This document shows positions 23,551 through 38,700 of a stretch of 64,000 bases of DNA, piece after piece. The position numbers and the translations under genes were made by a program. Below the pieces are notes generated by a model that worked only from the letters and a program-made list of their open reading frames with translations, made no database searches and was not told the DNA's origin. The DNA lies in NCBI GenBank assembly GCA_020055645.1, contig CM034549.1, positions 3,410,001-3,474,000 of the forward strand, in the 5' to 3' direction. The DNA comes from Tomocerus qinae (taxonomy: Eukaryota > Arthropoda > Collembola > Entomobryomorpha > Tomoceridae). Each line of letters starts with the position of its first letter. The stretch's first letter is position 1.

Positions 23551-26500
23551 ATGTCAGGAGATAATATACCTACTAGACGTGAGATTTTTTTCCAAGTTAA
23601 CTGTCCTACACTTCCTGGGGAAATCGTCTGCGTTTCGGGTGATTGTGAGGAATTGGGCAATTGGAAATGGAATAATTTGACAGCTCTGGTTCGGAGTAAG
23701 CAGGAGGCGGAGTAAGTGAATGCTATTTCTAATATTCTCAAGAAATAACATTTAACTATACAGCATTTACGTCATGACGGAATTACTTTAAGACTTAATT
23801 TTTCATAGGGAAGAAAGTTCTAATGATGCTCATCTGTGGTCAGCTGAGGTCAGCCTTCCTGCTGACAGGGACATACTATTTCGCTATATCGTCTGTGTTA
23901 AGGTAGAAGAAAATGAAGATGGAAAAATTTTTGTCATTAGAAGATGGGAAGCTAATATCTTTCCACGAAAAATCTCCAGCGTGAACAAAGGTAAAGAGGC
24001 TGCCAACATAATGTAGTGATGTACAATTATAGTATTGTACGTATAACATGATAAACTTAACTTGTTATCTGTTTAATATTGAATATTTTAGAAAGTCCAG
24101 TTACAAAGGATTCCGTTGATGAATTTGGAGTTTATGGAGGACGAAAAAATGTTGAACTGGGGTGGATAACTTCTGAAACTGTAGTGCAATTTAAAATCTA
24201 CAACAGCCCCATCGAACTTTGGCAGAAGAAATTCAAGAATTCAACAGTGAGTTTGGCAATTAAAATTTCAAGTTAGCCAATATTAATACCTTGTTGTGTT
24301 TTATAATAGCTCAGATTAAAAATGGTCCCGGTTCCTTTGTCAGGGGAAAATGCTGGTCTAGAAATTATCGACGATTTTCATGTGAGAAATCTGAATTCTA
24401 ATTTTAAAAATATGGTACGTTATGGAAATGAAAACTGCATATGAAAATGCAAATTTTCTATTAGATTCGCAAAGATTTTCAGTTACAGAAAAGCATTGAC
24501 TAATGAGCTAGTTCCTTTTTAGGAGTATACTCCCCAAGTTGGATGGCCTTTTGTAGAAATTGCTGTGATGAATAAGGAGGAAAATCAAATGTCTATCCAA
24601 CATCAGTTCGGTAGAGCTTATCGACCCGAAGAAATGATCATATTCCAAGCAAAAGTTTCCAATCACAAAAATGTGGTGAGTCAAAAGCTGTGTAATATTT
24701 TTTATTAAAGCTATAATTTGGATATGAAAAATAAATCTTTTAGGCTTTCCTTTCAATTTTATGAATGTTTATTTATTCCAGGCCTACATGATTGACTTTT
24801 ATTTGGATGGGGATGATGAGGTGCCTGCTCTCATTGGATTTTGTCACATCCTTCCTTGTAGTCTAAAAGGTTCAAATGGTTATGCCACATTGCCTATTAT
24901 TAATGTTCATCAGCAGCCGGTGGGTCAAATTAAAGGTATTTATAGTCTTCAACAAACACATTAGATTTTATTCTCTACTCATACAGTTTTTGAAACAGTA
25001 TCAACACTGTGTGTGATGAAAAAATAACCGACCATTAATCATTGCTAGGTACTTATATTAGTACTGTTTTAAGTTAAATATAGTCATGAAAATTTTTTAT
25101 TTGATTAGTTGAGTATTCAGTTGTGACACCCCTAGAAGACTCTCCATGTGATTTTGCAGCTAGTTACTGTAAGTATTGGCCAGAGTCTTGGACAGGATTA
25201 GATGTTGGTCATCGGGGCGCTGGAAATTCTTCGAAAACCTTCAAATCGTAACCTAAATCTCCTAAGCTATCTGTAAATTCACATTATTCAAAAGTCATCT
25301 GTTATGTCATAACTATAATTTATTTCACAAATGTTAGATGTTCGAACATAAGAGAAAACACAATAGCATCTTTTATGAAAGCTGCTGACCATGGCGCAGA
25401 TTTTGTGGAGTTTGATGTGCAGCTTTCAAAGGACTTGATCCCAGTGCTATTTCATGATTTTTTTGTCAACATTGGTTTACAACAAAAAGCTAAGAAAGGC
25501 GGAGAATTGACAGCTTTTAAGACCCCGGTGCAAGATCTAACTGTGAAACAACTGCAAGATTTAAAGGTTTCGATCAAAATTTTGTTCTTGCGATGGGAAT
25601 TCAATTCTTAGATGTCAAAAATATACTTTACAAAAATACTCCTTGAATAGCCAACTCACTGATGAATTGGGATTTTTGAAGGTAACTCACGTGAGTGAAG
25701 ATCCTGGAGCGTCTGATGACGATTTAACATTCGAACACGATCCTTTTCCGACCTTGCAACATGTCCTTGAAACAGTACCTATTCACACTGGATTCAATGT
25801 GGAAATTAAATGGTCAATGCTGCGAAAAGTGCGAATCAACATTTGATTACTTTATTGTTTCTTTTCGCAATTTTGTCATAAAAATGTATTTTGTATAGAA
25901 CGGTTCCTGGGACGGGATTGAAAATTCAATCGATCTCAACCTTGCTTTAGATACAATACTCAATGTCCTTTTCAAATTCGCTAAGACGCGTCAAATTATA
26001 TTGTCCTGTTTCCACCCGGTAGTATGTACCATGTAATGACATAATAGTATTTCCATATTTATACAGAAAAATTGACATTATGTACTTAATTGATTCAAAT
26101 ATTTTGTTTACAGGTTACGTTTAAAGCAGAATAAGTATCCAGTGTTGTTTTTAACGCAAGGAATTACTGAGAAATGGCCCGAATATGATGATCCCCGTAC
26201 TAGGAACATACCCATGGCCATTTATCATGCATTGTCAACTCAAGTCTTGGTAAGTCATCTTATTGATCTTATTTTTGTGCAAATAATTTCACAGGTAATA
26301 TTCAAAGGGGTGATGGTTATTAAAATGCTCTGTATTTTCAGGGTCTTTGTATTCATACCGAAGACATTTTGAGAGATCCGTCTCAATTGAAAGATATAGT
26401 CGCAAACGGTCTAATTGCCTTCTGTTGGGGAGATGATAACAACGACTCAACTACAATACAATATTTGAAACAGCTGGGATTTAATGGTGTCATTTATGAT

Positions 26501-26572
26501 AGAATAGACGATCACATGAAAGCTAAAAAGAACATTTTCGAAATAGAGCGTAATGTGCAAGTAATGAATTAA
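23551..26572 (+). CDS. GPCPD1: Glycerophosphocholine phosphodiesterase GPCPD1-like
   Basis: Hydrolyses glycerophosphocholine to glycerol-3-phosphate and choline in the cytosol (family knowledge). Coding exons: 23551-23711, 23809-23990, 24092-24246, 24310-24414, 24523-24675, 24782-24935, 25109-25247, 25338-25566, 25682-25828, 25899-26032, 26114-26249, 26342-26572. They join to 641 codons plus a stop, close to the human 672. Residues about 10-115 form a CBM20 starch-binding-like domain (VSGDCEELGNWKW). The GDPD catalytic domain runs from about 333: HRGAGN with H338, REN with E356, EFDV with E374 and D376, and FHD with H389. Later conserved blocks are FNVEIKW, YPVLFLTQG, HTEDILRDP and FCWGDDNND. 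All catalytic positions are intact. An acceptor-like GCAG 6 bp before the ATG suggests an upstream non-coding exon. Orthology is strong over the whole length. Confidence 0.94.
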
Positions 26573-29500
26573 AATGTCAAAATTATCAAGTGCAATTCTC
26601 CCTTTTGGCCTTAAAATTTGTATAAATGAAATTATCTTTGTCTCTACATGGAATTATTTATTTGATTTGTATTTAAAAGCAATTGACATCTTCCAGTTCG
26701 GCACTGATTCATCACGCTTATCAAGTTATCATTGAGATTTTTGTGCCAGAGCAGGTCTCTGCTGTGTTGTGTCTACTCTTGTTGTACGGCTTTACTTGTA
26801 CTAATATTACTAATGCTTTTATTTTCAATTGAATATTATTACTGAAAAATTAACTAATAATAACATTGATAAAGGTAGTTAGTGAAAACTATGTCACGGC
26901 CTTTAAAACATGTACCTTCATCGAAATATTATTCGTAGATAATTTATTTATTATGTAAATACGAACTTTTGTAGCATAGCTAGGTAATCGGAAACGGAAG
27001 TTTTCTCATCCGCATCTGCTCAGATCAGTCAATAAAATAATCGTTTCAAACTGAAATTTCCAATACGGAAAAATTAAACCTTATTTAACTGCAGCGCATC
27101 CCTCCATCCATCGTATCCGAGGGTTTGTATATTTATGGGCATCTTAAATTGGCATCCAACATACATGAACACTTTAAGTATGTCAATAAGTCATAAATTG
27201 TGTTTAACAAATCATTGACTTTTCTCTAAACCCGCTTATGGACTGTAAAAATCCAAGTATATCTGTAGATATCCCTATTTTTTATATCTGTTGGTATTCC
27301 TGATCAAGAAATGTTTGCAATCTCAACTCAAATACCTGTTTGCTTACAATCGCCAACAATAACAGACAACAACTTCCATTTCAATGAATCAGCAGCTATG
27401 CACGTATAAAGTAAATGCTCAAATAATTTTTCAACATCAAAATTGGAAGACATGGCATATATTTGTATTTTATTCTGTTGTTGTTGTCCCTTGAAAATGA
27501 AATCCCACTTTATCCCACTTAGTAAAAAGATTTTGCACTCGAGGAAAAAAGTGCTTATGATGTAAACATAGTAATGGTCTTTCACTTACGTTTACAAGGT
27601 TATGTATTAGAATCATAACTACTATTACGTAACAAATTAATTTGTGCAGGTAGGCTAGCTCATTTGATCTCATCTTTGCGAACACAACACTTTAAAGGAC
27701 CCATGCTATACATACATAATATCAAATGTACAAAGGTCCATGCAGGATTAAAAGGGTTTTATGTAAAGTTGTGCAGTAAGGAATAGTTTTCTTGCATGGA
27801 CATGCGACCGAACGGGATTTTTCTCAAGGTCATAAAATGCATAGCAGAAACTGTTCATAGACGAGTTTTATTTAGAAATTACATTTAAGACAATAGATTT
27901 AGATTAGAAATGGTTTAAGGCAATGGGGATTCACGGCAATAGATTACATACTTGCATAACAAGTAGCTATTTCATTAACAAAAGTCTTTTGTCCGATCTT
28001 ATCATCAACCACCACCTTTGCATTCACTGATCTATCTCAGTTCCTATCTGTCCAACAGATTCAACTCGTCTTCATTGTAACCTATTACCTTATAATGCCA
28101 GAATATTAAAATTAATATAGTATCACAGCCAGGAAAGACTGTTAGTGTAATCTTGCCCCAAACTATATTTAAATCACAATCGTTGTCTATTGTTATCGTT
28201 GCGGCGTAGATAAATAGTCTATTAGTATGTAGTACTACAATGAGAAAAATAATGACACTTATTACAACTACATTAATGGTTGTTATCGCTGAATTAGTCT
28301 TATTTTTAAGAATACAAGGAAAAGAACATTTCTACTTCATATATTCTGTTACTTGCAGTCTGGAAGTGTATCACTTGTTCTAGCTTACAAAAGTGTGTAT
28401 TTTAGAATGATAAAATTATACATTATATAAGGTTATTACGTTTTCGTTATATGCATTTAATTTTTCAATTTTTTAAGCTGTAACTCTCATGCAAGTCTCC
28501 CATCAATCTGGAGACGCAATGATTCAATGTGCAATGGCCTTTTTTAAAAAGTTTTTGGTTGCTTTATAAAGTTCCACGGGGCTTGTTTGGTCCCATCTCA
28601 TGTTTGCACACGTAAATCCTGCTTATGAACATTAATAATGTATGTTTAATCACTTAATCACTAATACACACGTTGGTTGGTAGTGCTAATCCTTCAGAGT
28701 TAGGTCATAATGGAGTCATCCCTAGTTGTGTAATTATTCCAGGATGAATTATCAAACATTTGTTTTCACATGAATTAGCGCTCATTAAAATTAAAATGCG
28801 AGGATTTTTCATGCATTAAAACATAATCGTCCCTTTTGGAGTACCGAAATTTCCAAATATTTGAATCACAAGTAGACTGACGTACGTATAGACTGATTAG
28901 TATAATCGCGTATAATTAAGCCATGTAAATCTGCATTAAAGATAAGTACTATATGCACTAGTTTAATCTGGATACAAAGAAATCTGTCTCAAGTTTCTAG
29001 AGATAGAATGCATAGACATTGGGGAATCCAAGTCTAGCTATTCACTCTTAGCAATTTTAGTATTATCGTAAGTCAAGTTCAGTACTTTGGCTATGCATAA
29101 GTGCAATCTCACTGGATCTATGATAAGTTGATTACTGATAAGTTTAATTTGTTATGTTTGGCAGCAAATGCTCACCAGCATTGTGATTTATTGTAGTTTA
29201 TATCAGATTTGACACTATTATACGTCTGATATGTTCATAAGGCGAGATTCAAACGTTTTTGCTAATTGAGAAGACAGAAAAGGTCGAAGTTGAGAAATTG
29301 GATTGATTGTGGACGAGTGGAGTGCAGGAGTGCAGAGCAAGGAGCAGACTAATAATTGATGATGGAGCTACGTCAGTCTTGTGGCTTGAGTGATTTTTAG
29401 TGCTTACACATTGCAGCTAATAGTGGCTAAGTATATAGGATATAATTGTGTGGCAATCACTTTTGATCGAATGCAAGATAGGCAGGGTAGGATTTACAAT

Positions 29501-32500
29501 AGAAAACTAATAGTTACGACCAAATATACTATTTAACATGCTACACTATTGCTCTATTGTGTTCAGCTTTCGATTGTTATGCAACGCATTGCAAATTGCA
29601 ATGTAAAGGCCAAATATTATTTGAGCTTAAACTTGATTGTTTTATCTGAAGAAATCTGCACTTGTCATTTTGATAGCAGAATAATGCAATACATACGTCC
29701 TTCACTCGCTATATATACGAGTGATGTACATCTGACATACACATTACACATGTTTATTTGTTTTATCCACACTGGTATTTACTACACTTAATAATTCCAT
29801 ATAGACATAGATTAGTGATAACTTATGGCTCTCTAAATTAAGTCGATTTGTATACAAAACAATAGAAACGAGTTCATAATGCGGCTTTACTCATTCATTC
29901 TGTATGATTTATTATCATTGGATTTCAGTCATTCACCGCAACTGTATTCTGCATATTATCAAGTCCTCACACACTTACATGTGTACATTTATGAATAAGC
30001 AAAGTTTTTTTCCTGATGCAATTGTAAACATTTTTTATAGTAAAGAAAAATTGCAAAATAGGCTTAAAATGTCTAGAGGGGTGCGTCATATTAACCCCAA
30101 AACCTCAACCCCATTCCATATTGTATTATCCCAATCTTTATAAGGATATTTTATTACTCAGTCAGATTAGAGTGTACAAGATCACTAAATTGAGTATTAC
30201 ACAACAGTTCACCTTCACCTTGCAGACAGAATTCCAACAATGTACTAACGTCTTGTCACTGCAATAACTGATTAAGTACCGATTATCAAAGATATTATGT
30301 GAGATGAGTCAAATGATTAATTAATATTTGATTTGAATTGCTAATGAGAGTGATAAACCTTTTATGAATATTTATTCGATTCCCTTTCTATAATGCGTAA
30401 GGAACAAGTTGTACAGTAAGACACAAGAGTTAGTATATTCAATCTAGCAACAAATATTGCTTGCCACATATTATACAAACCGTTGTAACAATAGGGAAGG
30501 ATTTCATCATCGTAATTTTAAAAACGAGCATGAATGGCATAGTTGATGGCAGTAATTTAATGACAAATGGTACTTTTTAAATGTAATTGGTTAAGAGATT
30601 CTGTGTAAATGAATTGGGAGCCCAAAATGACGAAATGTATGACGAAGTGACTCAGATCCTTAATTGTGACGTGACTTGGCCATACCACTTTAACCTAGAT
30701 ACAAAATGGCAAGGTGAATTAATCATAATTCGCTGATTAGTCATTTGTTTACAATAACAATGTCTACGTTGACACAGTGGACCTCATATGATGTACGTAA
30801 AGGACATTGACATCATTTAGAACGTTATCTCAACATTTAATTGCGAATTTGTTCATCTTATCACTGACAGCACTAACGGCTATGTTTGTATTTAAGAATT
30901 CAAGAATAAACGACCTTTCGGGTCAATGTTATTGCGTTGGATTGACATGCATCATTCACGCATTCATATTACGTCAATTGCTAATACGATGGCCATTTTT
31001 GAAGGTACACTATTGCATTGTGCTTTGTAGATATTTACTTATGAATTCTTATGATATTGATGAATCCGTTTCCTTTTAGTCTAGTATAGTAGCACTTGTG
31101 AGGAAAAAAGGATTCAAAAAGAGTAATTGCATAAAATCATTCTTCGTTGCATAATAATTTACTTTTACACAAATCGCTATTATAGAATGAGATTTTATAG
31201 TTTAGATAAAAATGTCTGTATAATATACAATTTGTAGATCTAATAGTATGAGACTATAGTGAGTGACGTAGTTTCAACTTCTGAGATTTTTACAAATAAT
31301 TCTAAAAACTGTTGTAAATGAAATACATAATTAACTACATTAGCTAGTACGTTCACCGACTAGTTCTCAAAAACATAACATTGTTCCAATTTAAGTGCAA
31401 TTACTTAAAAGTTTTTCCCTAACATCTGTTTTGTTATCTATATACATTATTAATACATTAAATATTCAAACTTTTTCTTTATTTTTAATGCAATTTCAGA
31501 AACTTTAAAAATGTGTATTTGTTCATTTATGCTAGTCATCCGTCAGTAGATATACCTATAGCTTTTCCTCTGTACTGTCTGTAGTACATTATAAACTGCA
31601 TGGGTTGGTGTGGGACAATTAAGCTACCTATTCCCTGTATTCACTATTCTATAAACTACTATTACCTTTTGCAATCCTAATGATCATTTAAGGAGTTGAG
31701 GTTCTACCCTAACTGTAAGATAAGATAAGCAAGTAGGGTTACTAATTAGATCACTACAATGAAGTTAAAAAACAAATATTTATTATTGATGGATGTCGAT
31801 TTGAGGTGGTTTGATTGCAGCCAATCTAAGATGTTTCTAATTAATATGTATCAAGGTAATATGCTAAGTGTAATGGACATTAAAGTAGTTCTAGTACATA
31901 CAATACTCCTAGCTAATGGTATTTTTTATTAAATACGTGACGGTAGTGCGAATTTGTTTGCAATACTATTTGGAAGCGAAATATCTCATGAAAATGAAAA
32001 CAAAAAGAACGAAAATGATATGTTCCAGCTGAGTGAATGTATTTCCTCATAGCCAGTTACTAAGAGTAAGGAGAATGTGCACCTATCGTATACCTATATC
32101 TAATAGATAAATAGTAATTTGTATATCTAAATGAATGGACTTGCAATAAAGTTAGACTCAGATCAAATGTGATTTGATGTAAACCAAGCTTAATGATAAG
32201 GTTAAGTTGATTTAAACATGTAATTGCAATTCCATCGCTAAAAGGCTGTATGCTTTGTTGTAATTGTATTGTCTGTGCTAATAATTGCTAACTACGATAA
32301 ATTGTTAATAACAAATTCTAGCAAATGAAAAATATTTCAGTTAGATGAAGCTGTACAGATTTAACAATAGTTGCTCAGTTAGAATTTCAAGGGATCTGAG
32401 ATAGCATGCCTTTAGTCTCTGAACTGTGCTCTACAATCTGATTGCATGTTTAGGAATACAATGCTATCTGCTACTTATTATTACAACCTTCGCTAAACTA

Positions 32501-35500
32501 AAATTATTGTTTGCACTACAATAACCAGCTTTTAAACCGCATTACATTGGATTTCTATACTATTACACATTTTAAATGTAATGCAACAAAAAGCTTATGT
32601 AACATTTAGCGTTAATAGATGTTTTGTTTTAAATGGATAACAATTATAAAAGGAAAGAGGATTAAATTGGATCTAAAAAACAAACGTTCTGCACTCAGCT
32701 GCCTAAATTACACTAAATGGTAATTGTACAGCAGTTTTGGGTAAACTCAAGCAGAAATCAACTTAATTTACTTAATTAAATCTCTAAATCTATTAATTAA
32801 ATATATTGTACAATTTATTAAAGGTAACTTATGGCGAGTAATTATTTACTTGGTATAATTTTATTACCTTCCGTTACCCATAATATTTCCAGCCGCTACA
32901 ACAGGTGGGAGAAACCCGGAGCTCTGTATTACTATTATGTAATACCTATCGTAAATTTTCTTTACGATCTAAGCTAAAATAGATCTTGGGTTCTTAAATC
33001 CTGCTTCAATGGCAAGTATATACAACTGGAAATTAAAAATCATTTTTCGAGACAAAATTGACCAAACAAAAACCTAAATTGACCCAATTAATGCTTGGTT
33101 ATATTATAAACAAGGTGGGTGTATAGTAGTAGTAGGTGAATATACTAAGTAATACTATAAATATGTATCTTTAAATGCTCAATTTGATTTACCACAATCA
33201 CTTACACGCATACCAGAAGTAGAACGTTGGGATGAGATCTGATCTGACTGTCAGACTATAATAAATATCACTTTTGTAATTAAAGTATAGACAGGGATTG
33301 CATAAGGCATTGCCGGTCTTTGTTTCTTGTCAAAAGTAAAGAGGGTTTTCCTAATTACATTTCAAGCATAGCGATGATAATACAACCGACAGCTGCTTTA
33401 TGACATGTAAAGTAATAATCATTTCATTTCCGTCATGGGCTTATAATGATCTGCAGGAATGAAGTACCTACTTACCTACTTTTCGACTAACTTTCTGCTA
33501 TTGTTGTGTACCCAGAAATAAATAAGACGTGGACTATCCTTAGGATATTTATTATTGCTTTATACTGCAATGAGGAACATCACTAAGTTCAATCAAGAGA
33601 AGTTGATTACACTTGTAATTAGTAGTGCTAAGGTATATAGACATAGTATCTGTATTTGCATAGAAAATAAAATCGATGGTATGGAAATATCCATTTGGGT
33701 ATGTGCGAAATAAAATTGCAGTCACTTTCATCATCTCTATTTACTGTTACGTGAACACAAGTGAATTGATGCTAGGATTAAGTAGGTAAGCACTTACGTT
33801 TTCTGCACACACTAACCCACTAGCAATAGCAACCCAGAATAATAATATTATTGCATGTGTGCACTAGCGTTTCATTTCAAAGTAAAGATCTCTCTGTTGT
33901 TTATGCTGTACTTATGTAGTATTCAGCTGCTAGTAGTCTGTAATAAGGTTACCTAACAATGGGATGGAGGAGCGCGCTCGGGCCACGGCTATTATTCATC
34001 GTGTACCTACTACATGGCTAAGAAAATGACAATCTCAAGTCTCAATCACTTCAAACAAACTACTCTCTAAATCTTCTTTCAGTTCTCTAATGCATCTGGA
34101 GATGTAAGGATCATGAGAACATTCACCTCGTTATTACCAAATCAATCTCAACTTATCATACCTTTTGGGGGAGACAGGTGAGCCCTTAATTATTTCATTT
34201 TTCATTTCAAACATCATTATGTAATAGTTTTACTTTGTCACTTTCTGTAATTCTTGCCTTATCTCTTATCTCGCAAGTTTTAACAATTGCACATGTACAC
34301 AAACAAAGCTAACATTATTTGTTATAGTTGGTTCGTTATTTTTTACTTGGACTTGGTATATTAATTTATCCAATTACTTATATTTGAATAGAATACAGAT
34401 TAATGTCACTTCAGGTGATAATAGATCTCAAGGAAGTGCATCAATATTAAATATATTATACAGTGGTAAGTGTTTGGCAGGTGAATAACAATTTTTTATG
34501 TTTGTACTGTTTAGGCATCTTAAAAAAGTAAGAAAATTGTTTGGAATATGAAAAAAGTTTTTAGCATATGACTTATGTAAATATAATTAGTGTGTTCCTT
34601 CCTCAACAACCTCTTCTACAGACGACCACTAAATAACACATCCAATAAAATCAATTAAAGGTAGGGAATGGAAACTTCCTAGGTAAAGCTTAGGGTTAGA
34701 TTCACGGAAATGCCGACAGGCAAGAAAAAAAAGATAAGTTGTCCAGTCGACTATTTGCTAGTCGAGATCCATCAGGATACGGAAGTAAAGTGCAGACTGC
34801 TTCCACATAAAAAGTTATGTAGATAGTTAGTTACCTAATGAAGTGTAGGATATGCAAGTTGCAACCCTACAGAGCAAGTATATAGCACTATTGGACCATA
34901 TAGACATTTTTGGGTGCAAAATAAAAGCTGACTCTGGTTAAGCACAGAAGAACGTATTTTCTGATATTTACTCATATGAGAAATTGTCCTTCAAGATTAA
35001 AACAAAAGTGAGATTCGTGTATGAATTTGCATAATATTATCGCTTATGATGATCAGAGATGTGAGTAAAGGAGTCAAGTGAATCTCAGGTTGCCACAATG
35101 GAGAAGAGATCGAGGAGGAACTACTTACCTAAATCAACAAAAGTCTCAAGTCCAGTCAAGCTGTTCTATTTCCTTTCAGCTGTCGCTTAGACCAGAGATC
35201 TTCCAACAACATCATCTCTAAATTGTGCTGTGTTCACGTTTCAGGATTTCACAGGAAAACACCCCTATTATTAGCAAGACGATAATACTTGTTTACAGAT
35301 AATTACAGACATAACTGATAATACACACTCGGGTGACAATCGCGCAATTAATAGGCATCTCTATTATTATGTCTGAGTTACACGACGGTATTTAGTAAGC
35401 AGCATAAACGACTACCTCGTTTGTTCTACACAGATGTACTCTTTAATTAACTTTGCCTTTCGTTTTGTCCATTTAATTAGGTACCTCATCCCCATTTAAC

Positions 35501-35733
35501 TACCTGGGCTCTCCGTCACTTGTCTTTAGTCATAAGTAACTCCTCGAAGTAAAGTGTTCCTGACCTTAATTTATTGAGAATACAAGTCAGCCTTTTCTCA
35601 ACACTTGCAATTTTAGTGTGTTTAGTTTGTGTCATATTTGATTTTAATTCAATGACAATTCGTCACTAAATATTAAGTGGATTGAAATACAAGTTTGTGT
35701 CAGTTTATTGTGCGACGGACACATTTTTCCAAA
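26573..35733. other. GPCPD1 3' flank and long spacer without recognised gene
   Basis: A candidate polyadenylation signal AATAAA lies at 27031-27036. No frame in this 9-kb stretch carries a recognisable domain or consistent splice context, and the short frames present are what AT-rich DNA gives by chance. No rRNA, tRNA or conserved small RNA was recognised by eye. The last 200 bp should contain the promoter and leader of GMC gene A. Confidence 0.5.
27031..27036 (+). other. Candidate polyadenylation signal for GPCPD1
   Basis: AATAAA lies about 460 bp after the stop codon. It is the first clear canonical hexamer downstream. Use is inferred only. Confidence 0.35.
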
Positions 35734-38700
35734 ATGGCAAGTACTTTGCAAATGTACCAAAATGCCCTTAACCCACTTAACAATTGGTACTCTCTGCTGG
35801 TATTTGGACTCGTGGGTACCTTCTCAAATGTGATTTTCCTATTTCATAATTTGGATAACATGAGAGATCAATTCCAAGCCAGCTTCTACGACACGGACAA
35901 CACTTTCGACTTCATTGTCGGTAAGTTTACCCTTGACTCTTCAACGAGTTTATCATTCATAATAATGGGCAATAGCTTTCCTCTAACTTTAATTTGTGTG
36001 ATAAAATCATTCTAGCCTAACTAGTTGCTTTATAAATCAGTTGGCAAGTTGTAATACGAGTGCATAATAGGCATGTCTGCAGAAATTGTTTTTACTTTAA
36101 GTACATGTAGACATGTAACTTTATACATATTATTCAGTTCAGTATTATATAGAGAAAAGTTTACACAGAGAGGTACTTAGGTACTTCTATATGCAACGAT
36201 ACTTGCAGACACGTGCACACTTACTATAAACATAACATCTAATGTAAATGTATATTTATTAGCAAATCGTACATCCGCAAAAACTTGGCTATGCTAATAG
36301 ATTGGCTAGGATGGAATTGCAATATTAATGATGATCTTACATCTATTGAGACATATAATACACATACTTGATGCATATCGCAAATTGACATTTGAAGTTT
36401 ATACGATACTCTTATTCATCATTTCTTTTAAAATACGCATGGTAAAAAGATTTGCTCAGTGTTTTATCTTTCAAAGTAACAAATATGTGCATTTGCTTGA
36501 AAAGAATTTATTTAGCTAACTAAAGTACCAACCATACCATGCATAGGAAATAAACTATTACTGTGCATTTGTATCTGAGAATATCTTATATTCAAGATAC
36601 AATTACAAACATAAAATATATTACCTCTCATCAGTTCTCATGCAAATTAATTCAGTGTTTTAGTAGAATTAGAAAACCATTACAAAATTTCAGTTTCAAT
36701 GACCTCATCGCTACTTAATTATATGAACCATTTCTCAGAATTGATTAAAAGTGTTAGGTAGCAGAATATATTACAAGGGAAGCATCTCCAATCTTAAACA
36801 GTACAGGGCAAGGCCTTTTTCGCTTTCATAATTTTGAAGTGACAAAATGTATCCATAATTTGTTTTACCACTGGAGTAAATGGTGTTTTTATGCTAACTG
36901 CATGTGTAATGTCAATTTATTAACGACTTAAGGCACAAAATGGTTCTCGCTTGTTACTACCCCTTTATTTCAAACAACAATTCAGGCACGTTTAAAATCT
37001 CATGAATGCCCCATTTTAAATTTCTTATTGAGTTATTTCATGTCAAAATGCATGAAGGTAGTGTAACAAATGCAGACACCACCCTGTACATTACAATGAT
37101 GTTTTTGTTGGGAACAGAAAACAGAAGTATGAATGGTTTTAGAATTTGAAAAGGAAATCGTACCTATTCAAACAACCTGAGAACTTTGGATTTCTCAACT
37201 TTTTATTGTTCTTATGTCTCTTATTAGTTTTGTGCTTGGCATTGGCAGTCACATAAATACTTATTCCTTCCTTGACTGAGCTACAGACATATTTCTCCGA
37301 AAATACTAATTCTCTAACCAAGTTGCCAAATCTGTGCAATTAATCTGGTTTTGCTAAGAGAAGAGAAGGATAGTAAAGAAGTTTATGTCTGATTAGGGTT
37401 TTTATTTTTGACGTATTTCACTCTCTCTCTAAAGCAAGGTGGACATTGAACGTAATAATATCAAGAAAAAATTAAGATGAAACCATTATTTTAAAAATCC
37501 ATTTCTCCACTAGTAAGAATTTTGATAGGCACAATTACGTTTACAACTGTATATAAACACAATTCGATTTTACGTGTACCACCAATTATTTCGAATTGCA
37601 TGTATTTAATAAAATGTAATAATTATTACATTTTCAAGTTTGTTATTCAAATGTGTTTTTCTAGCACGCGCTTATTCAATTACATTACCAATGTACAATA
37701 CTGCACATTGCACATTTTGGATATCATTTAGTGTAGTACATATAGTACATGTGATGTATTCATATTATAGGTATTACATTGGTATTGCATATTTTATGAA
37801 TTTATATACACTTTATTTACTTTACTTTACTTTATTTTATGCATTTATATTTATATATATTTTTATTTATATATTTATTGCTGAGCAAAATTTATTCATT
37901 GATAATTCCGCTATGCACTTCAGACAGAGAAGTATATGAACAAAAATTTAGTAGAACAGTTAAAATAATAATTAATCGTAAGTATTTTGATAACTTATAT
38001 ATAGGGAGATTAATAAATACTTGAATGATATTTACAGTTGGAGGAGGAAGCGCTGGAGCAGTTGTTGCCTCAAGATTATCGGAAGATTATAAAGTTTTAC
38101 TTCTGGAAGCAGGTTAACTTAAAGAATACTAATATATTTGACACATTCTTGTGATACCATGTAATTGCTACTTTTCTGCATACGTGAAACATAAAATGAC
38201 GTGATTGTGTGATCGCTTTAATGACCAATTTCTTGTTCAGGTGGAGAGCCAAGTCCGTTGTCTGCTATCCCAGCCCTATCTCTACTGATATTAAATTATC
38301 CCCATATTGATTGGCGATTCTTCACAACTCCCCAGAAAAATGCATGTTTTGCTATGAACAAAAGACAATGTTATCATCCGCGAGGATTAGGTCTTGGAGG
38401 CAGCAGTAACAGCAACTTCATGATATACATGAGGGGCCATCCGCTGGATTTCGACACTTGGGCTAATATGACTGGAGATTCTCGGTGGTCATTTGACGAA
38501 GTAATCAGATTCTTCAAAAAATCAGAAGACTACAAAGGAGACTGGGACATTCGTTAGTTTACAATAATATTTATTTCTTGGTGAATTATTTTACTCGGGA
38601 AAAATGAATGCAGTTATGCACAAAATTAAAATTTTGGCATGATATATTATATGTCTATCTGTGTCTCAATGTACTAGCTCAATTTCACGGTCATGGAGGA

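Noticed and set aside
25643-25681. Upstream part of the open frame before GPCPD1 exon 9
   Set aside because: An acceptor at 25650 would put a stop in frame. Joining at 25682 keeps phase 0 and gives DLKVTHV, matching the human LKLTHV.
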